A stretch of DNA of 62,342 bases from Helicobacteraceae bacterium (GCA_026988515.1 JALSLA010000018.1:1-62342); one strand, 5' to 3'. Counted from the stretch's first letter, positions 17,746-35,290 are shown. The notes: generated from the sequence alone by a model not told the origin. Program-made: numbers and translations.

Positions 17746-18492
17746 TTAGTCGGCTACAATATCATAAACAATTTCGGTGTGAATCCCTTGGCGCAGTATC
17801 TCAGTGACGACAAGATTTGCAATATCCATTTTCATAAACGCTTCAATGGTTTGAATCTGATGTTGTGCCAATGAGCGCAACACAATACCTCGGTATGCTT
17901 TGGCCCAATGGCTCACTACTTTGCCGTTTTTGACGAATTTAAGGGTTGTATAGGGCGATGTTGGTTTGTAAAATTTCGTGTAAAATCCGGCACGTAAATC
18001 GAGATAATGTTCTGTCTCAAGCAGGGTGGTGAGCGCACTGCTAAAATGCTCGTTGTAGAAGTGTTCAGGGGCTAATGTTCCAATTTTCTCACCCTGTTTG
18101 AGTTTGTAGTCGGGTAAGCCGATATCACCGGCTCGAAGCGGACCGAAAAGGTTGGAGAAGATAATGACATGATGATCAATATAGGCCTGTTCGTGTTGCG
18201 AGAGATGCGCATATTGTAAATAGTCATATGCCACTCCGTTATAGCGCTCGATGACCTTCATGGTAGGTTGCGTAAAAATGTTGTGACGATAATACGCAAC
18301 AATAGACTCTTTTTTGGTACCCAAAAGCTTTTTAAGCGCCTCGGTAGAAGCGTTTGAAATATAATCATTGTAGGCATTTAAAACCGCTAATCGATGATCA
18401 AACAGTTCGGGAAACAGATAGTTTGTTTTTGCAATGGGTATGTTTGTTCCTGCACCGTTTTTTGCCTCACTTGGGGAGAAAAGTATGGTCAT
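17746..18492 (-). CDS. yaaA: YaaA / UPF0246 family peroxide-stress protein
   Basis: 248 residues. The opening MTILFSPSEAKN and the segments YNGVAYDYL and FSNLFGPLRAGDIGLPDYKLK are characteristic of the UPF0246/YaaA family. In E. coli YaaA limits free iron during peroxide stress, and family members have a helix-hairpin-helix-like DNA-binding cavity. The AAAGGAATTAACC ribosome-binding site supports the start. It has its own upstream region facing the cytochrome gene, and it converges directly with modC. Confidence 0.88.
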   Translation of the reverse strand: MTILFSPSEAKNGAGTNIPIAKTNYLFPELFDHRLAVLNAYNDYISNASTEALKKLLGTKKESIVAYYRHNIFTQPTMKVIERYNGVAYDYLQYAHLSQHEQAYIDHHVIIFSNLFGPLRAGDIGLPDYKLKQGEKIGTLAPEHFYNEHFSSALTTLLETEHYLDLRAGFYTKFYKPTSPYTTLKFVKNGKVVSHWAKAYRGIVLRSLAQHQIQTIEAFMKMDIANLVVTEILRQGIHTEIVYDIVAD

Positions 18493-18592
18493 GGTTAATT
18501 CCTTTATGATGTTTTATCTATTTTAATGGTGCAAAGGGTTTAGAAATAAAAATAATGTACGATATACTATTTTAATATAACAACTTTTAGTG

Positions 18593-18598
18593 TATAAT
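18593..18598 (+). promoter_or_regulatory. Putative -10 (TATAAT) for the cytochrome/cyclase pair
   Basis: A perfect TATAAT in a very AT-rich 223-base spacer between yaaA and the cytochrome gene, giving a leader of about 110 bases. A short hairpin (GTTGT-CAAA-ACAAC, 18678-18691) lies in that leader. I see no clear -35 and no gene in this spacer. Confidence 0.4.
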
Positions 18599-18715
18599 AT
18601 TCTTATTTGACTAAATAAAGATATATCGAAATCATATATTTAAATTGTTAGTATAGTGAATAATGATAAATAATAGGGTTGTCAAAACAACTCAAAATAA
18701 TCTAGGATGTAAGTT

Positions 18716-19336
18716 ATGTATGGCCGTTACAGTGAACGATCATGGTTACCCAGAGTCATAGCTTTAGTAGTGATAATACTGTTTCAAGCAAGTGGTGATG
18801 AGCGTGTTCAAGAGGAGTGTAATGCTACAATGCCTCCGATTCCTCTTGAGTTTGCTATGGGAACGGAAGCATACAATAAAGCCATGGACTCCGGTCAATA
18901 CCGATATGTCGGTAATACCAAGTGCCGATTGTGTCATCGCAAATTTTTTATCGGAAGAAAAAAAGACCCTCACGATTATGCTATGAAACGGCTTGAAGCG
19001 GGACAATATGAAGACAACCCCCGTTGTCTGATGTGTCATACTACAGGATATGGTATGCCGACAGGTTTTGTGAATCGAGAGCGTACTCCTCGGTTGGCCA
19101 ATGTCCAGTGTGAAGGGTGTCACGGACCGGGAAATGTTCATATTAAGCTGGCAAAACAAAAAAAGCCCGCAGGAGGATTGTTAGCAGGTGAAGACCGTCC
19201 CGATCGGCTGAGAAAAATGTGTCAAAGCTGTCATACGGAGCGCTGGAACCGTTCTTATCATGATTTAGACAAAGCATATGCGAAATATCGTAATCCGAAT
19301 CCTAATGCACGAAAGCATGTAAAGGAAAGCAAGTAA
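18716..19336 (+). CDS. Tetrahaem cytochrome c family protein
   Basis: 206 residues. An N-terminal hydrophobic segment (about 11-26) serves as signal or anchor, so the haems are periplasmic. Four CxxCH sites: C70-H74, C104-H108, C132-H136 and C169-H173. The third reads CEGCHGPG, as in cytochromes of the c554-like family. It carries electrons or senses redox state in the periplasm. AGGATG 8 bases before ATG supports the start. Three bases separate it from a membrane diguanylate cyclase, so the two are likely one operon and possibly one device. Confidence 0.88.
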   Translation: MYGRYSERSWLPRVIALVVIILFQASGDERVQEECNATMPPIPLEFAMGTEAYNKAMDSGQYRYVGNTKCRLCHRKFFIGRKKDPHDYAMKRLEAGQYEDNPRCLMCHTTGYGMPTGFVNRERTPRLANVQCEGCHGPGNVHIKLAKQKKPAGGLLAGEDRPDRLRKMCQSCHTERWNRSYHDLDKAYAKYRNPNPNARKHVKESK

Positions 19337-19339
19337 ATT

Positions 19340-20872
19340 ATGTTAAAACTTAAATATAATACTCCTGTATTATTGTTCATTCTGGTATTGAGTATCTCAT
19401 ACCTCTCTTTTTTTAATTATGAATCACAGAAAAAATTGCTTTTAACCCAAATGAAAAGTGATGCGGGCGATATAGTCAACTCGATTACGGCCGCGATGAT
19501 ACGCTTTCAAGATATTAAATCGACAATGAATCTACAAAAGCTTGTCAATGATGTTTCATTCGGATTAGAGATTTTTGAATTTCGTTATCTGGAACCTGAC
19601 GGTATTATTCGAAACTCCATGTTTAAAGAGGAGATAGGCAATATTTATACCAGTGAAAGCTTTAAACAGACTATGCAAGGAGAGAAGGAGCTTAAAGAAT
19701 TTTTCTTTGAAACACGTGATTATGTCGATGTTATGGCAATTTATTATCCGATATACCGTAACCAATCTTTGATTGGCATGATTGACCTTGCCGTTGATAT
19801 CTCCGAGTATAAAGAGATTGTAGGATCTCAAGAAAATTTTGCCCTTTTACGTCGTCAGGTTGACATTATGAACTTGCTCAAAGCTATTGAAGGTTCCATT
19901 GCCAACAGTTTGGAAGTCTTTGAAAAAACTGATGTCGACAAGTTTTTACATGCCTATGTGCATTCTGCAGAAAATATTGTGCAAATATCGTTAATTGATG
20001 CAAACAATACCGTGCGCATTAGCAGTCATACCGAGATGATCGGTAAAAAACTGAATATGCAAGAGCTCCCTCCGCCGGAACTGGTAAATATTGACGATCG
20101 TCTTATTTATCGAACGGTAGTGAAAAGCGGCTTGGTCGATCAAAGCAAAGACACGCAACTCATGCTGCTCATTGATGCAACACCGTATGCTCAAAATGAA
20201 CAGCAACTTTTACAAACGGCATTTGTCACCAGTGCAATTGCACTGATTTTTGCCTTGATTATTGCCCGGGCAATTTACTATTCGGCACTGGAACATTCGC
20301 GTAGCGAGAAGGAACGTTTGGAGCGATTGGTTAAAGAGCGGACCCATGAAATTGAAGTATTGAGCAAGACAGATGCATTAACCGGTTTATGGAATCGGGG
20401 GTACCTTGAAGAGATGCTGGAGATGGAGTTTAAACGTGCAAGACGTTATGGCCACGACATCTCCATGATGATTATCGATTTGGATTTCTTTAAACGCATT
20501 AACGATACCTACGGACATATGGCGGGCGATGAAGTGTTACGTCACATTAGCAGCCGCATTAGTGACTGCGTGCGTGAAACAGATTTTGTCGGACGTTACG
20601 GCGGTGAGGAGATTGTGGTGATTCTTCCGGAAACATCACTCGATGCCGCACAAAAAATTGCCGAAGGTATTCGCGAAACCATTGCACAAAAACCGGTAAT
20701 ATTTGAAAACTATGTTATAGAAGTAACAACAAGTATCGGTATGAGTCATCTTCGTCCGGAGCATATGGACTACCTAACCGTTTTTGCCGAAGCCGATAAA
20801 GCACTCTATTTTGCTAAAGAACAGGGGCGAAATCGCGTGGTTGTGTTCGATTCTACCATTGAAATAGGATAG
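19340..20872 (+). CDS. Membrane-bound diguanylate cyclase (GGDEF) with periplasmic sensor domain
   Basis: 510 residues. One membrane helix at about 9-25 and another at about 292-310 enclose a 265-residue periplasmic part that reads as a double CACHE-like sensor (MAIYYPIYRNQSLIGMIDLAVDIS is the first module's end). A coiled coil (320-342) leads to a GGDEF domain: DALTGLWNR, catalytic GGEEI at 421-425, and the inhibitory I-site RETD at 412-415. It should make cyclic di-GMP and be product-inhibited. It follows a tetrahaem cytochrome gene after 3 bases. Confidence 0.93.
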   Translation: MLKLKYNTPVLLFILVLSISYLSFFNYESQKKLLLTQMKSDAGDIVNSITAAMIRFQDIKSTMNLQKLVNDVSFGLEIFEFRYLEPDGIIRNSMFKEEIGNIYTSESFKQTMQGEKELKEFFFETRDYVDVMAIYYPIYRNQSLIGMIDLAVDISEYKEIVGSQENFALLRRQVDIMNLLKAIEGSIANSLEVFEKTDVDKFLHAYVHSAENIVQISLIDANNTVRISSHTEMIGKKLNMQELPPPELVNIDDRLIYRTVVKSGLVDQSKDTQLMLLIDATPYAQNEQQLLQTAFVTSAIALIFALIIARAIYYSALEHSRSEKERLERLVKERTHEIEVLSKTDALTGLWNRGYLEEMLEMEFKRARRYGHDISMMIIDLDFFKRINDTYGHMAGDEVLRHISSRISDCVRETDFVGRYGGEEIVVILPETSLDAAQKIAEGIRETIAQKPVIFENYVIEVTTSIGMSHLRPEHMDYLTVFAEADKALYFAKEQGRNRVVVFDSTIEIG

Positions 20873-20928
20873 TCCTCCAATTGATCCGCGAAAAGTTCAA
20901 CGGAAAACTTGTTTTTTCATGAAAATGC

Positions 20929-20957
20929 TTGACATTGACATAAAAAGCGTCTATAAT
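20929..20957 (+). promoter_or_regulatory. Consensus sigma-70 promoter of the tRNA cluster
   Basis: TTGACA (20929-20934), 17 bases, TATAAT (20952-20957): both hexamers and the spacing are perfect. A second TTGACA follows immediately (20935-20940). Transcription would start about 10 bases before the first tRNA. Confidence 0.9.
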
Positions 20958-20974
20958 TCTGGCTCAATTTCGAT

Positions 20975-21051
20975 GCCGACATAGCTCAGTTGGCTAGAGC
21001 AGCTGATTTGTAATCAGCAGGCCCGGGGTTCAAATCCTCGTGTCGGCACCA
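20975..21051 (+). tRNA. tRNA-Thr (anticodon TGT), CCA encoded
   Basis: GCCGACA pairs with TGTCGGC, the D-arm has GCTCAGTTGGCTAGAGC, the anticodon stem GCTGA/TCAGC holds loop TTTGTAA with anticodon TGT, and the T-arm is GGGGTTCAAATCCTC. CCA is encoded. First gene behind the strong promoter. Confidence 0.96.
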
Positions 21052-21100
21052 TTGAAATTGGGTATTAGAAACAGTGTTAGACCAGATATATTTTACATGT

Positions 21101-21185
21101 GGTGAGATAGTCAAGTGGCCAACGACGGCAGACTGTAAATCTGCTCCCTATGGGTTCGCAGGTTCGACTCCTGCTCTCACCACCA
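21101..21185 (+). tRNA. tRNA-Tyr (anticodon GTA), CCA encoded
   Basis: GGTGAGA pairs with TCTCACC. The anticodon stem GCAGA/TCTGC encloses the loop with anticodon GTA, and a long variable arm (about CTCCCTATGGGTTCG) identifies class II tRNA-Tyr. Encoded CCA. TTTTACATGT, a half copy of the abundant palindrome, abuts its 5' end. Confidence 0.95.
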
Positions 21186-21196
21186 TCAATGAAGAC

Positions 21197-21273
21197 GCGG
21201 GTGTAGCTCAGTTGGCTAGAGCGTCAGCCTTCCAAGCTGAGGGTCGAGGGTTCGAGTCCCTTCACCCGCTCCA
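21197..21273 (+). tRNA. tRNA-Gly (anticodon TCC), CCA encoded
   Basis: GCGGGTG pairs with CACCCGC. Anticodon stem TCAGC/GCTGA, loop CTTCCAA, anticodon TCC. Discriminator base T, usual for glycine, and encoded CCA. Confidence 0.95.
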
Positions 21274-21384
21274 TTGAATCAATCTATTTCTGGAAGCTGA
21301 AGTACAATAATTGACTTCATAACTTCTTTAAATCAAATAGAGAGTTTATCACTTCACTAGTATCATAGATAATTATTGATGTTG

Positions 21385-21554
<170 letters not shown>

Positions 21555-21557
<3 letters not shown>

Positions 21558-21563
21558 TATAAT
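21555..21563 (+). promoter_or_regulatory. Extended -10 promoter (TGGTATAAT) of tuf
   Basis: TATAAT at 21558-21563 with an upstream TG at the extended -10 position, 37 bases before the tuf ATG. It allows tuf to be transcribed separately from the tRNA promoter. Confidence 0.65.
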
Positions 21564-21599
21564 TCCATTTCATTAAAAATAAGAGTCAGAGGAGACTAC

Positions 21600-22799
21600 A
21601 TGGCAAAAGAAAAATTTGAACGTAATAAACCGCATGTTAACATCGGTACTATTGGTCACGTTGACCACGGTAAAACCACATTAACAGCGGCTATTACAGC
21701 AGTACTGGCAGTAACAAATGATGCAGAGCTTATGGATTATGATCAAATTGATAATGCTCCGGAAGAGCGCGAGCGTGGAATTACGATTGCGACATCTCAC
21801 GTAGAGTATGAGACCGATAAGCGTCACTATGCTCATGTTGACTGTCCCGGTCACGCGGATTATGTTAAAAACATGATTACGGGTGCTGCTCAAATGGACG
21901 GAGCTATTTTAGTTGTTTCTGCAGCAGATGGCCCAATGCCACAAACTCGTGAACATATTCTTCTTTCTAAGCAGGTAGGGGTTCCTTATATTGTTGTTTT
22001 TATGAACAAAGAAGATATGGTTGACGATGAAGAACTTCTTGAGCTTGTAGAGATGGAAATTCGTGAACTCCTTGATCAGTATGAATTCCCGGGTGATGAT
22101 ACTCCGATTGTAGCGGGTTCTGCTTTGAAGGCTCTTGAAGAGGCTAAAACTGGTTCATTGGGTGAATGGTCCGATAAAATCATTAAGCTTATGGCTGAAG
22201 TAGATGCATATATTCCTGAGCCAGAACGTGAAACCGACAAAGATTTTTTAATGCCGGTAGAAGATGTGTTTTCAATCTCCGGTCGTGGTACGGTTGTAAC
22301 AGGTCGTATTGAACGCGGTACCATTAAAGTAGGTGAGTCTGTTGAAATTGTGGGTATTAAAGATACACAATCTACTACAGTAACCGGTGTTGAGATGTTC
22401 CGTAAAGAGATGGAGCAGGGTGAAGCAGGTGATAACTGTGGTATCCTTATTCGCGGTATCGATAAAAATCAAGTCGAGCGTGGTCAAGTGCTTTGTAAAC
22501 CGGGATCTATTACTCCACATACTAAATTTGAAGCTGAGATCTATGTTTTAAGTAAAGAAGAGGGTGGACGTCACACGCCATTCTTTACAAATTATCGTCC
22601 ACAGTTTTATGTGCGTACGACAGATGTTACCGGTGCTATTACGCTACCTGAAGGTACGGAGATGGTTATGCCGGGTGATAACGTTAAGATCACTGCTGAG
22701 CTTATTGCACCGATTGCTATGGAAGAGGGAACGCGTTTCGCTATCCGTGAAGGTGGTCGTACTGTCGGCGCCGGTGTTGTTGCTAAAATTATTGCGTAA
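21600..22799 (+). CDS. tuf: Elongation factor Tu
   Basis: 399 residues, a full-length EF-Tu that carries aminoacyl-tRNA to the ribosome. G1 loop GHVDHGKT (19-26), [26 protein letters not shown] around G3, and NKEDM (an NKxD motif). The [23 protein letters not shown] segment is the form found in Campylobacterota. It is read from its own extended -10 promoter, after GAGGAGACTAC as ribosome-binding site. Rpm33 follows. Confidence 0.97.
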   Translation: MAKEKFERNKPHVNIGTIGHVDHGKTTLTAAITAVLAVTNDAELMDYDQIDNAPEERERGITIATSHVEYETDKRHYAHVDCPGHADYVKNMITGAAQMDGAILVVSAADGPMPQTREHILLSKQVGVPYIVVFMNKEDMVDDEELLELVEMEIRELLDQYEFPGDDTPIVAGSALKALEEAKTGSLGEWSDKIIKLMAEVDAYIPEPERETDKDFLMPVEDVFSISGRGTVVTGRIERGTIKVGESVEIVGIKDTQSTTVTGVEMFRKEMEQGEAGDNCGILIRGIDKNQVERGQVLCKPGSITPHTKFEAEIYVLSKEEGGRHTPFFTNYRPQFYVRTTDVTGAITLPEGTEMVMPGDNVKITAELIAPIAMEEGTRFAIREGGRTVGAGVVAKIIA

Positions 22800-22836
22800 T
22801 CGGTTTACCGATACGCAAATCATAGGATAATATAAA

Positions 22837-22989
22837 ATGCGTGAAAATATTCACTTAGCGTGTGAGAAGTGTACACGTCGTAACTATCATACAACGAAAA
22901 ACAAAAAGACCCACACTGAAAAATTTTCAGTGACTAAATACTGTAAATGGTGCCGTGAGCACACCGTACATAAAGAGGCAAAACTGTAA
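22837..22989 (+). CDS. rpmG: 50S ribosomal protein L33
   Basis: 50 residues. Two cysteine pairs, C-E-K-C and C-K-W-C, make this the zinc-binding form. MRENIHLACEKC and YHTTKNKK are family signatures. The ATG lies 37 bases after tuf with a weak AGGATAATATAAA upstream. This short gene sits where it does in most bacteria, between tuf and the secE-nusG region. The 178 bases that follow, up to tRNA-Trp, hold a hairpin (GTAGTGA/TCACTAC) and a start-less open frame but no gene I can support. Confidence 0.95.
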   Translation: MRENIHLACEKCTRRNYHTTKNKKTHTEKFSVTKYCKWCREHTVHKEAKL

Positions 22990-23167
22990 AAGTTTACCTT
23001 GTCATTGAGTTAGACGGTAGTGAAAGCTATGTCACTACTTACACAGATACGATGCCTATTTTGAAAGCGTATTGGAGTGATTGATGCTTTTAAAGCAACA
23101 GCGTTTCTTTCGTACGCTAGAGAGATGTCATCGTTAGTGTAGTCATTGCAGTGCAGTGATGTTTTAT

Positions 23168-23243
23168 AGGCGTATAGCTCCAATGGTAGAGCACCGGATT
23201 CCAAATCCGGGTGTTGGGAGTTCGAGTCTCTCTACGCCTGCCA
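23168..23243 (+). tRNA. tRNA-Trp (anticodon CCA), CCA tail encoded
   Basis: AGGCGTA pairs with TACGCCT. Anticodon stem CCGGA/TCCGG, loop TTCCAAA, anticodon CCA. Discriminator G and encoded CCA. It lies between rpmG and secE, its usual place. Confidence 0.96.
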
Positions 23244-23308
23244 TCTCATTTTCGATGAGTAGAGCTTTTGAGCTGTAGTTATCGAAAATGCTAATTAGGA
23301 CAGAACAT

Positions 23309-23491
23309 ATGAATGGTATTACAACAGCATTTAAAAATGCAAAATTAGAGTTAGCAAAAGTAATTTTTCCGACCAAAACACAGGTGCGTCAAGCTTTTAT
23401 TGCCGTATTTGTTGTAGTGACATTTGTGGCAATTTTTTTAGCACTCGTTGACTTGATGATGTCATCGGCCATGTCCGCAATTTTAGGTTAG
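23309..23491 (+). CDS. secE: Preprotein translocase subunit SecE
   Basis: 60 residues with one membrane helix (about 29-50). AKLELAKVIFPTKTQVRQA is the amphipathic helix typical of short SecE. It clamps SecY in the Sec channel. I chose ATG 23309 (MNGITTAFKNAK); an in-frame ATG 7 codons upstream is less likely. It precedes nusG by 10 bases, the standard order. Confidence 0.94.
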   Translation: MNGITTAFKNAKLELAKVIFPTKTQVRQAFIAVFVVVTFVAIFLALVDLMMSSAMSAILG

Positions 23492-23501
23492 GAGTAGAAT
23501 C

Positions 23502-24029
23502 ATGGCTCATGAGTGGTACTCTATTCAGACGTATGGCAGTGATCGAAAAGTTAAAGAAGCAATTCTTAATCTGATTGAAGAATATTCGCTGCAAGATAAA
23601 ATTGTTGAAGTTGTGGTGCCGACAGAAGACGTTATTGAAGTCAAAGAGGGCAAGAAAAAGATTTCCGAGCGTTCATTATATTCGGGTTATGTTTTCGCTA
23701 AGATTGACTTAGACACGAATATTCAGCATATGATCCAAGGAATTCCCAAAGTGTCGGGTTTTATCGGAGAGTCCAATCGACCCACACCGCTAGCGGCGCA
23801 TGATGTCGAAGTTATATTGGATCGGGTTCAGAATCGTGCGGCACCCAAACCCAAAGTCTTTTTCGATACCGGAGAGACTGTACGTATTATTGACGGACCG
23901 TTTGCAAACTTTACGGGAACGGTGGATGAATATGATTTGGAGCATGGAACATTAAAGCTTAATGTATTGATCTTTGGTCGCAGCACACCGGTAGATATCT
24001 CATATACACAAGTAGAAAAAATAATTTAA
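23502..24029 (+). CDS. nusG: Transcription termination/antitermination protein NusG
   Basis: 175 residues. N-terminal NGN domain ([19 protein letters not shown]) binds RNA polymerase, and a C-terminal KOW domain ([22 protein letters not shown]) contacts Rho or ribosomal S10. Complete. A TAGGAGTAGAATC ribosome-binding site precedes ATG. It is followed by rplK. Confidence 0.97.
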   Translation: MAHEWYSIQTYGSDRKVKEAILNLIEEYSLQDKIVEVVVPTEDVIEVKEGKKKISERSLYSGYVFAKIDLDTNIQHMIQGIPKVSGFIGESNRPTPLAAHDVEVILDRVQNRAAPKPKVFFDTGETVRIIDGPFANFTGTVDEYDLEHGTLKLNVLIFGRSTPVDISYTQVEKII

Positions 24030-24052
24030 TCTCAATAAAGAAAGGAAGCACA

Positions 24053-24478
24053 ATGGCAAAAAAAGTTATGGATTATATCAAACTGCAGATTGAAGCAGGT
24101 AAAGCCAATCCGGCACCACCGGTTGGTCCGGCGTTGGGACAACGCGGTGTAAACATCATGGAGTTCTGTAAAGCATTCAATGAAAAAACAAAAGACAAGA
24201 TGGGGTTTAAAGTTCCGGTGGTCATTACCGTATATGCTGACCGCAGTTTTTCTTTTATTACGAAACAGCCGCCGGCATCAGCACTGTTGATGAAAGCAGC
24301 AGGTCTTAAAAAAGGAACTGACAACCCTTTAAAAAACAAAGTCGGTACGATTACCAAAGCACAGCTTATGGAAGTTGTGAAAGCTAAAATTGAAGATCTC
24401 AATACAGATAATGACGAGATGGCTGCAAATATTCTGGCAGGTTCTGCACGTTCAATGGGCATAGAGATCGTAGATTAA
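24053..24478 (+). CDS. rplK: 50S ribosomal protein L11
   Basis: 141 residues, the canonical size. The N-terminal proline-rich [31 protein letters not shown] region and the C-terminal rRNA-binding end ([13 protein letters not shown]) are intact. L11 shapes the GTPase-associated centre where EF-Tu and EF-G act. AAAGGAAGCACA is the ribosome-binding site. Confidence 0.97.
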   Translation: MAKKVMDYIKLQIEAGKANPAPPVGPALGQRGVNIMEFCKAFNEKTKDKMGFKVPVVITVYADRSFSFITKQPPASALLMKAAGLKKGTDNPLKNKVGTITKAQLMEVVKAKIEDLNTDNDEMAANILAGSARSMGIEIVD

Positions 24479-24551
24479 TGACTATAGAGTATCTTCGACC
24501 GCAAAGATATAAAAAAACTGCGGCACTGATAACATACAGGAGACTAAAGTA

Positions 24552-25247
24552 ATGGCAAGTAAACGCTATAAACAATTAATTGAAAAAATTGATACCACTA
24601 AAAACTATACTACTGCAGAGGCTGCTGAAGTTGTAAAAACCCTGAAGTCTGCAAAATTTGATGAAACGGTTGAGATTGCAATGAATCTTAACGTCGATCC
24701 GCGTCATGCCGATCAAATGGTCCGTGGTGCTATTGTGCTTCCCCATGGTACCGGAAAAACAGTTCGTGTCGCAGTATTTGCAAAGGGTGCCAAAGCTGAT
24801 GAAGCGAAAGCTGCCGGTGCGGATATTGTCGGTACCGATGATCTTGTGGAACAGATTCAAGAAGGAAATTTTGACTTTGATGTAGTAGTTGCTGCACCGG
24901 ACTGTATGGGTTTGGTCGGAAAGATCGGTCGTATTTTAGGACCAAAAGGATTGATGCCAAATCCTAAAACCGGAACAGTTACTCCTGACGTAGCGACTGC
25001 CGTCAAAAATGTTAAAGGCGGTCAAGTTACGTTTAGAGTAGATAAAAAAGGCAATATTCATGCCGGAATCGGTAAAGCAAGTTTTGATGCAGAGAAAATA
25101 AATGACAATATTGTTGCATTTGTTGCCGCCATCAATAAGCAAAAACCGGCTTCTGCAAAAGGGCGTTATATTAAAAATGCTGCATTGTCACTAACCATGA
25201 GTCCTGCAGTGAAGTTTGATTTAACAGAATTAGCAGATATTAAATAG
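24552..25247 (+). CDS. rplA: 50S ribosomal protein L1
   Basis: 231 residues. [31 protein letters not shown] and the [14 protein letters not shown] signature identify L1, the mobile stalk protein at the E site. In E. coli L1 represses its own mRNA at rplK; whether that holds here cannot be seen. The 73-base gap after rplK has no gene. A hairpin built from two TACATGTA copies follows within 2 bases of the stop. Confidence 0.97.
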   Translation: MASKRYKQLIEKIDTTKNYTTAEAAEVVKTLKSAKFDETVEIAMNLNVDPRHADQMVRGAIVLPHGTGKTVRVAVFAKGAKADEAKAAGADIVGTDDLVEQIQEGNFDFDVVVAAPDCMGLVGKIGRILGPKGLMPNPKTGTVTPDVATAVKNVKGGQVTFRVDKKGNIHAGIGKASFDAEKINDNIVAFVAAINKQKPASAKGRYIKNAALSLTMSPAVKFDLTELADIK

Positions 25248-25248
25248 C

Positions 25249-25290
25249 AAATTTACATGTAGGTTTTACTTACATGTAAATTTAAATTTT
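25249..25290 (+). terminator. Hairpin between rplA and rplJ made of two TACATGTA copies
   Basis: AAATTTACATGTA (25249-25261) and TACATGTAAATTT (25271-25283) form a perfect 13-base stem with a 9-base loop, followed by AAATTTT. It could act as a weak terminator or attenuator that sets the ratio of rplKA to rplJL. The stem is AT-rich. Confidence 0.55.
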
Positions 25291-25349
25291 TATGGTGTTA
25301 TTTTAGGATGATACGGTAAAGATTTTACGTTGCTAAAATCTGAATTTTA

Positions 25350-25431
25350 TGGACTAAAGAGAGTTAGGGGCAATCGCGTAAACGGAGAATTCCGCCCTTC
25401 TTGAAGTTATAAAGTCTGGAGAGGAGAACGA
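25350..25431 (+). promoter_or_regulatory. Likely ribosomal protein L10 leader
   Basis: The stretch before rplJ holds paired elements (GGGG..CCGCCC and GGAGAATTCC) in a 5' leader where bacteria commonly have the L10(L12)4-binding RNA that represses rplJL. Assignment is by position and general structure; a covariance-model search would decide. Confidence 0.45.
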
Positions 25432-25917
25432 ATGACAAAGTTACGAAAAGCAGAAATTATTGACGAACTGACCAATGAATTTCAAAGCTCTAGCTGCGTT
25501 GTAATGTGTGATTATCGTGGATTGTCATGTGGTGAACTTGAAGAGTTACGTCACATTGCACGCGAAAAAGATGCCAAAGTACAGGTAGTTAAAAATACTT
25601 TAGCAACATTAGCACTTAAAAATGCTGATATGACCGGTATTGAAATTACGGATACAAATATTTTCATTTGGGGTCACGACTCAATTTCAGCAGCAAAAAC
25701 TGTTTCTGAGTTTGCTAAGAAAAACAGTAAACTCGTGATTCGAACGGCTTACATTGACGGTGAAGCAAGTGATGCCGCAAAAGTTGAAGCGTTTGCAAAA
25801 CTTCCGGGTCGCGAAGAGCTGCTTGGTATGTTGGCTGCTACATGGATGGCACCGGTGCAAAACTTTACTATTGGATTGAACGCACTTAAAGAAAAATTAG
25901 AAGCAGAAGCTTCCTAA
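25432..25917 (+). CDS. rplJ: 50S ribosomal protein L10
   Basis: 161 residues. L10 anchors L7/L12 dimers to the ribosome. The N-terminal KAEIIDELTNEFQSSSCVVMCDYRGL and KVVKNTL-like (VQVVKNTLATLAL) segments are typical; the C-terminal helix (TIGLNALKEKLEAE) is where L12 dimers attach. GGAGAGGAGAACGA gives a strong ribosome-binding site. rplL follows after 29 bases. Confidence 0.97.
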   Translation: MTKLRKAEIIDELTNEFQSSSCVVMCDYRGLSCGELEELRHIAREKDAKVQVVKNTLATLALKNADMTGIEITDTNIFIWGHDSISAAKTVSEFAKKNSKLVIRTAYIDGEASDAAKVEAFAKLPGREELLGMLAATWMAPVQNFTIGLNALKEKLEAEAS

Positions 25918-25946
25918 ACTATAAATAACAACGAAAAGGATTACAT

Positions 25947-26321
25947 ATGGCTGTAACAAAAGAAGATGTATTAGAGTATATTTCAAGCTTGTCGGTTTTA
26001 GAGCTTTCAGAGCTTGTTAAAGAGTTTGAAGAAAAATTTGGAGTATCAGCACAACCGGTTGCGGTAGCAGGTGTTGCCGGCGGTGATGCCGGTGGTTCTG
26101 CTGAAGAGAAGACCGAATTTGACGTTATTCTTACGGGTGCCGGTGAGAAAAAAATCAATGCTATTAAAGCAGTACGTGCACTGACAGGTCTTGGTCTTAA
26201 AGAGGCAAAAGAAGCTGTTGAAAATGTTCCTGCAACTATTAAGGAAGGTGTCTCTAAAGAAGATGCCGAAGCTGCAAAAACAGCACTTGAAGAAGCAGGT
26301 GCGTCAGTCGAAGTTAAATAA
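25947..26321 (+). CDS. rplL: 50S ribosomal protein L7/L12
   Basis: 124 residues. N-terminal dimerisation helices, an alanine/glycine-rich hinge around 33-50 ([15 protein letters not shown]), and the C-terminal factor-binding domain ([24 protein letters not shown]). It recruits EF-Tu and EF-G. A strong inverted repeat in the 192-base spacer to rpoB may set the drop in expression between ribosomal and polymerase genes. Confidence 0.97.
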   Translation: MAVTKEDVLEYISSLSVLELSELVKEFEEKFGVSAQPVAVAGVAGGDAGGSAEEKTEFDVILTGAGEKKINAIKAVRALTGLGLKEAKEAVENVPATIKEGVSKEDAEAAKTALEEAGASVEVK

Positions 26322-26375
26322 TTTCGACGCTAAGAGCGACGTAAGATGTTCTTACCGTCGCCTTCCGTTATTTTT

Positions 26376-26421
26376 GGGTACTTTCATGAGTTGGTGTCAG
26401 CATCAGTTTATGAAAGTACCC
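26376..26421 (+). promoter_or_regulatory. Stem-loop in the rplL-rpoB spacer (attenuator or processing site)
   Basis: GGGTACTTTCAT (26376-26387) and ATGAAAGTACCC (26410-26421) form a perfect 12-base stem with a 22-base loop. No T run follows, so it is not a simple intrinsic terminator. E. coli has an attenuator and an RNase III site in the same spacer; this element is in the equivalent place. Confidence 0.65.
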
Positions 26422-26456
26422 TTATGTCGTTATAGACTCAAGGACGCTTGAGCTAA

Positions 26457-35169
<8,713 letters not shown>

Positions 35170-35183
35170 ATTACATGTAAAAA

Positions 35184-35212
35184 GTGAGTGATGCATAACG
35201 ACGCACACTCAC
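35184..35212 (+). terminator. Hairpin after rpoC without T run
   Basis: GTGAGTG-A-TGC pairs with GCA-CACTCAC around an 8-base loop. No T run follows. It lies in the 191-base spacer between rpoC and rpsL, just after a TTACATGTAA copy (35171-35180). It could slow polymerase or protect the 3' end. Confidence 0.4.
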
Positions 35213-35284
35213 ATACCGAAATGACCTCTCTGCTCAAACTATTAATGTTTCCTTAAAATAAGCTGCTTTTTATCTTTTTTTTAC

Positions 35285-35290
35285 TATAAT
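35285..35290 (+). promoter_or_regulatory. Probable -10 (TATAAT) of the rpsL-rpsG-fusA operon
   Basis: A perfect TATAAT after a T-rich stretch, the form of promoter common in Campylobacterota, 70 bases before the rpsL ATG. No clear -35 is visible. Confidence 0.55.

Noticed and set aside
23010-23204. Minus-strand frame of 64 residues over the rpmG-tRNA-Trp gap
   Set aside because: It runs through the tRNA-Trp gene and has no family resemblance or ribosome-binding site.
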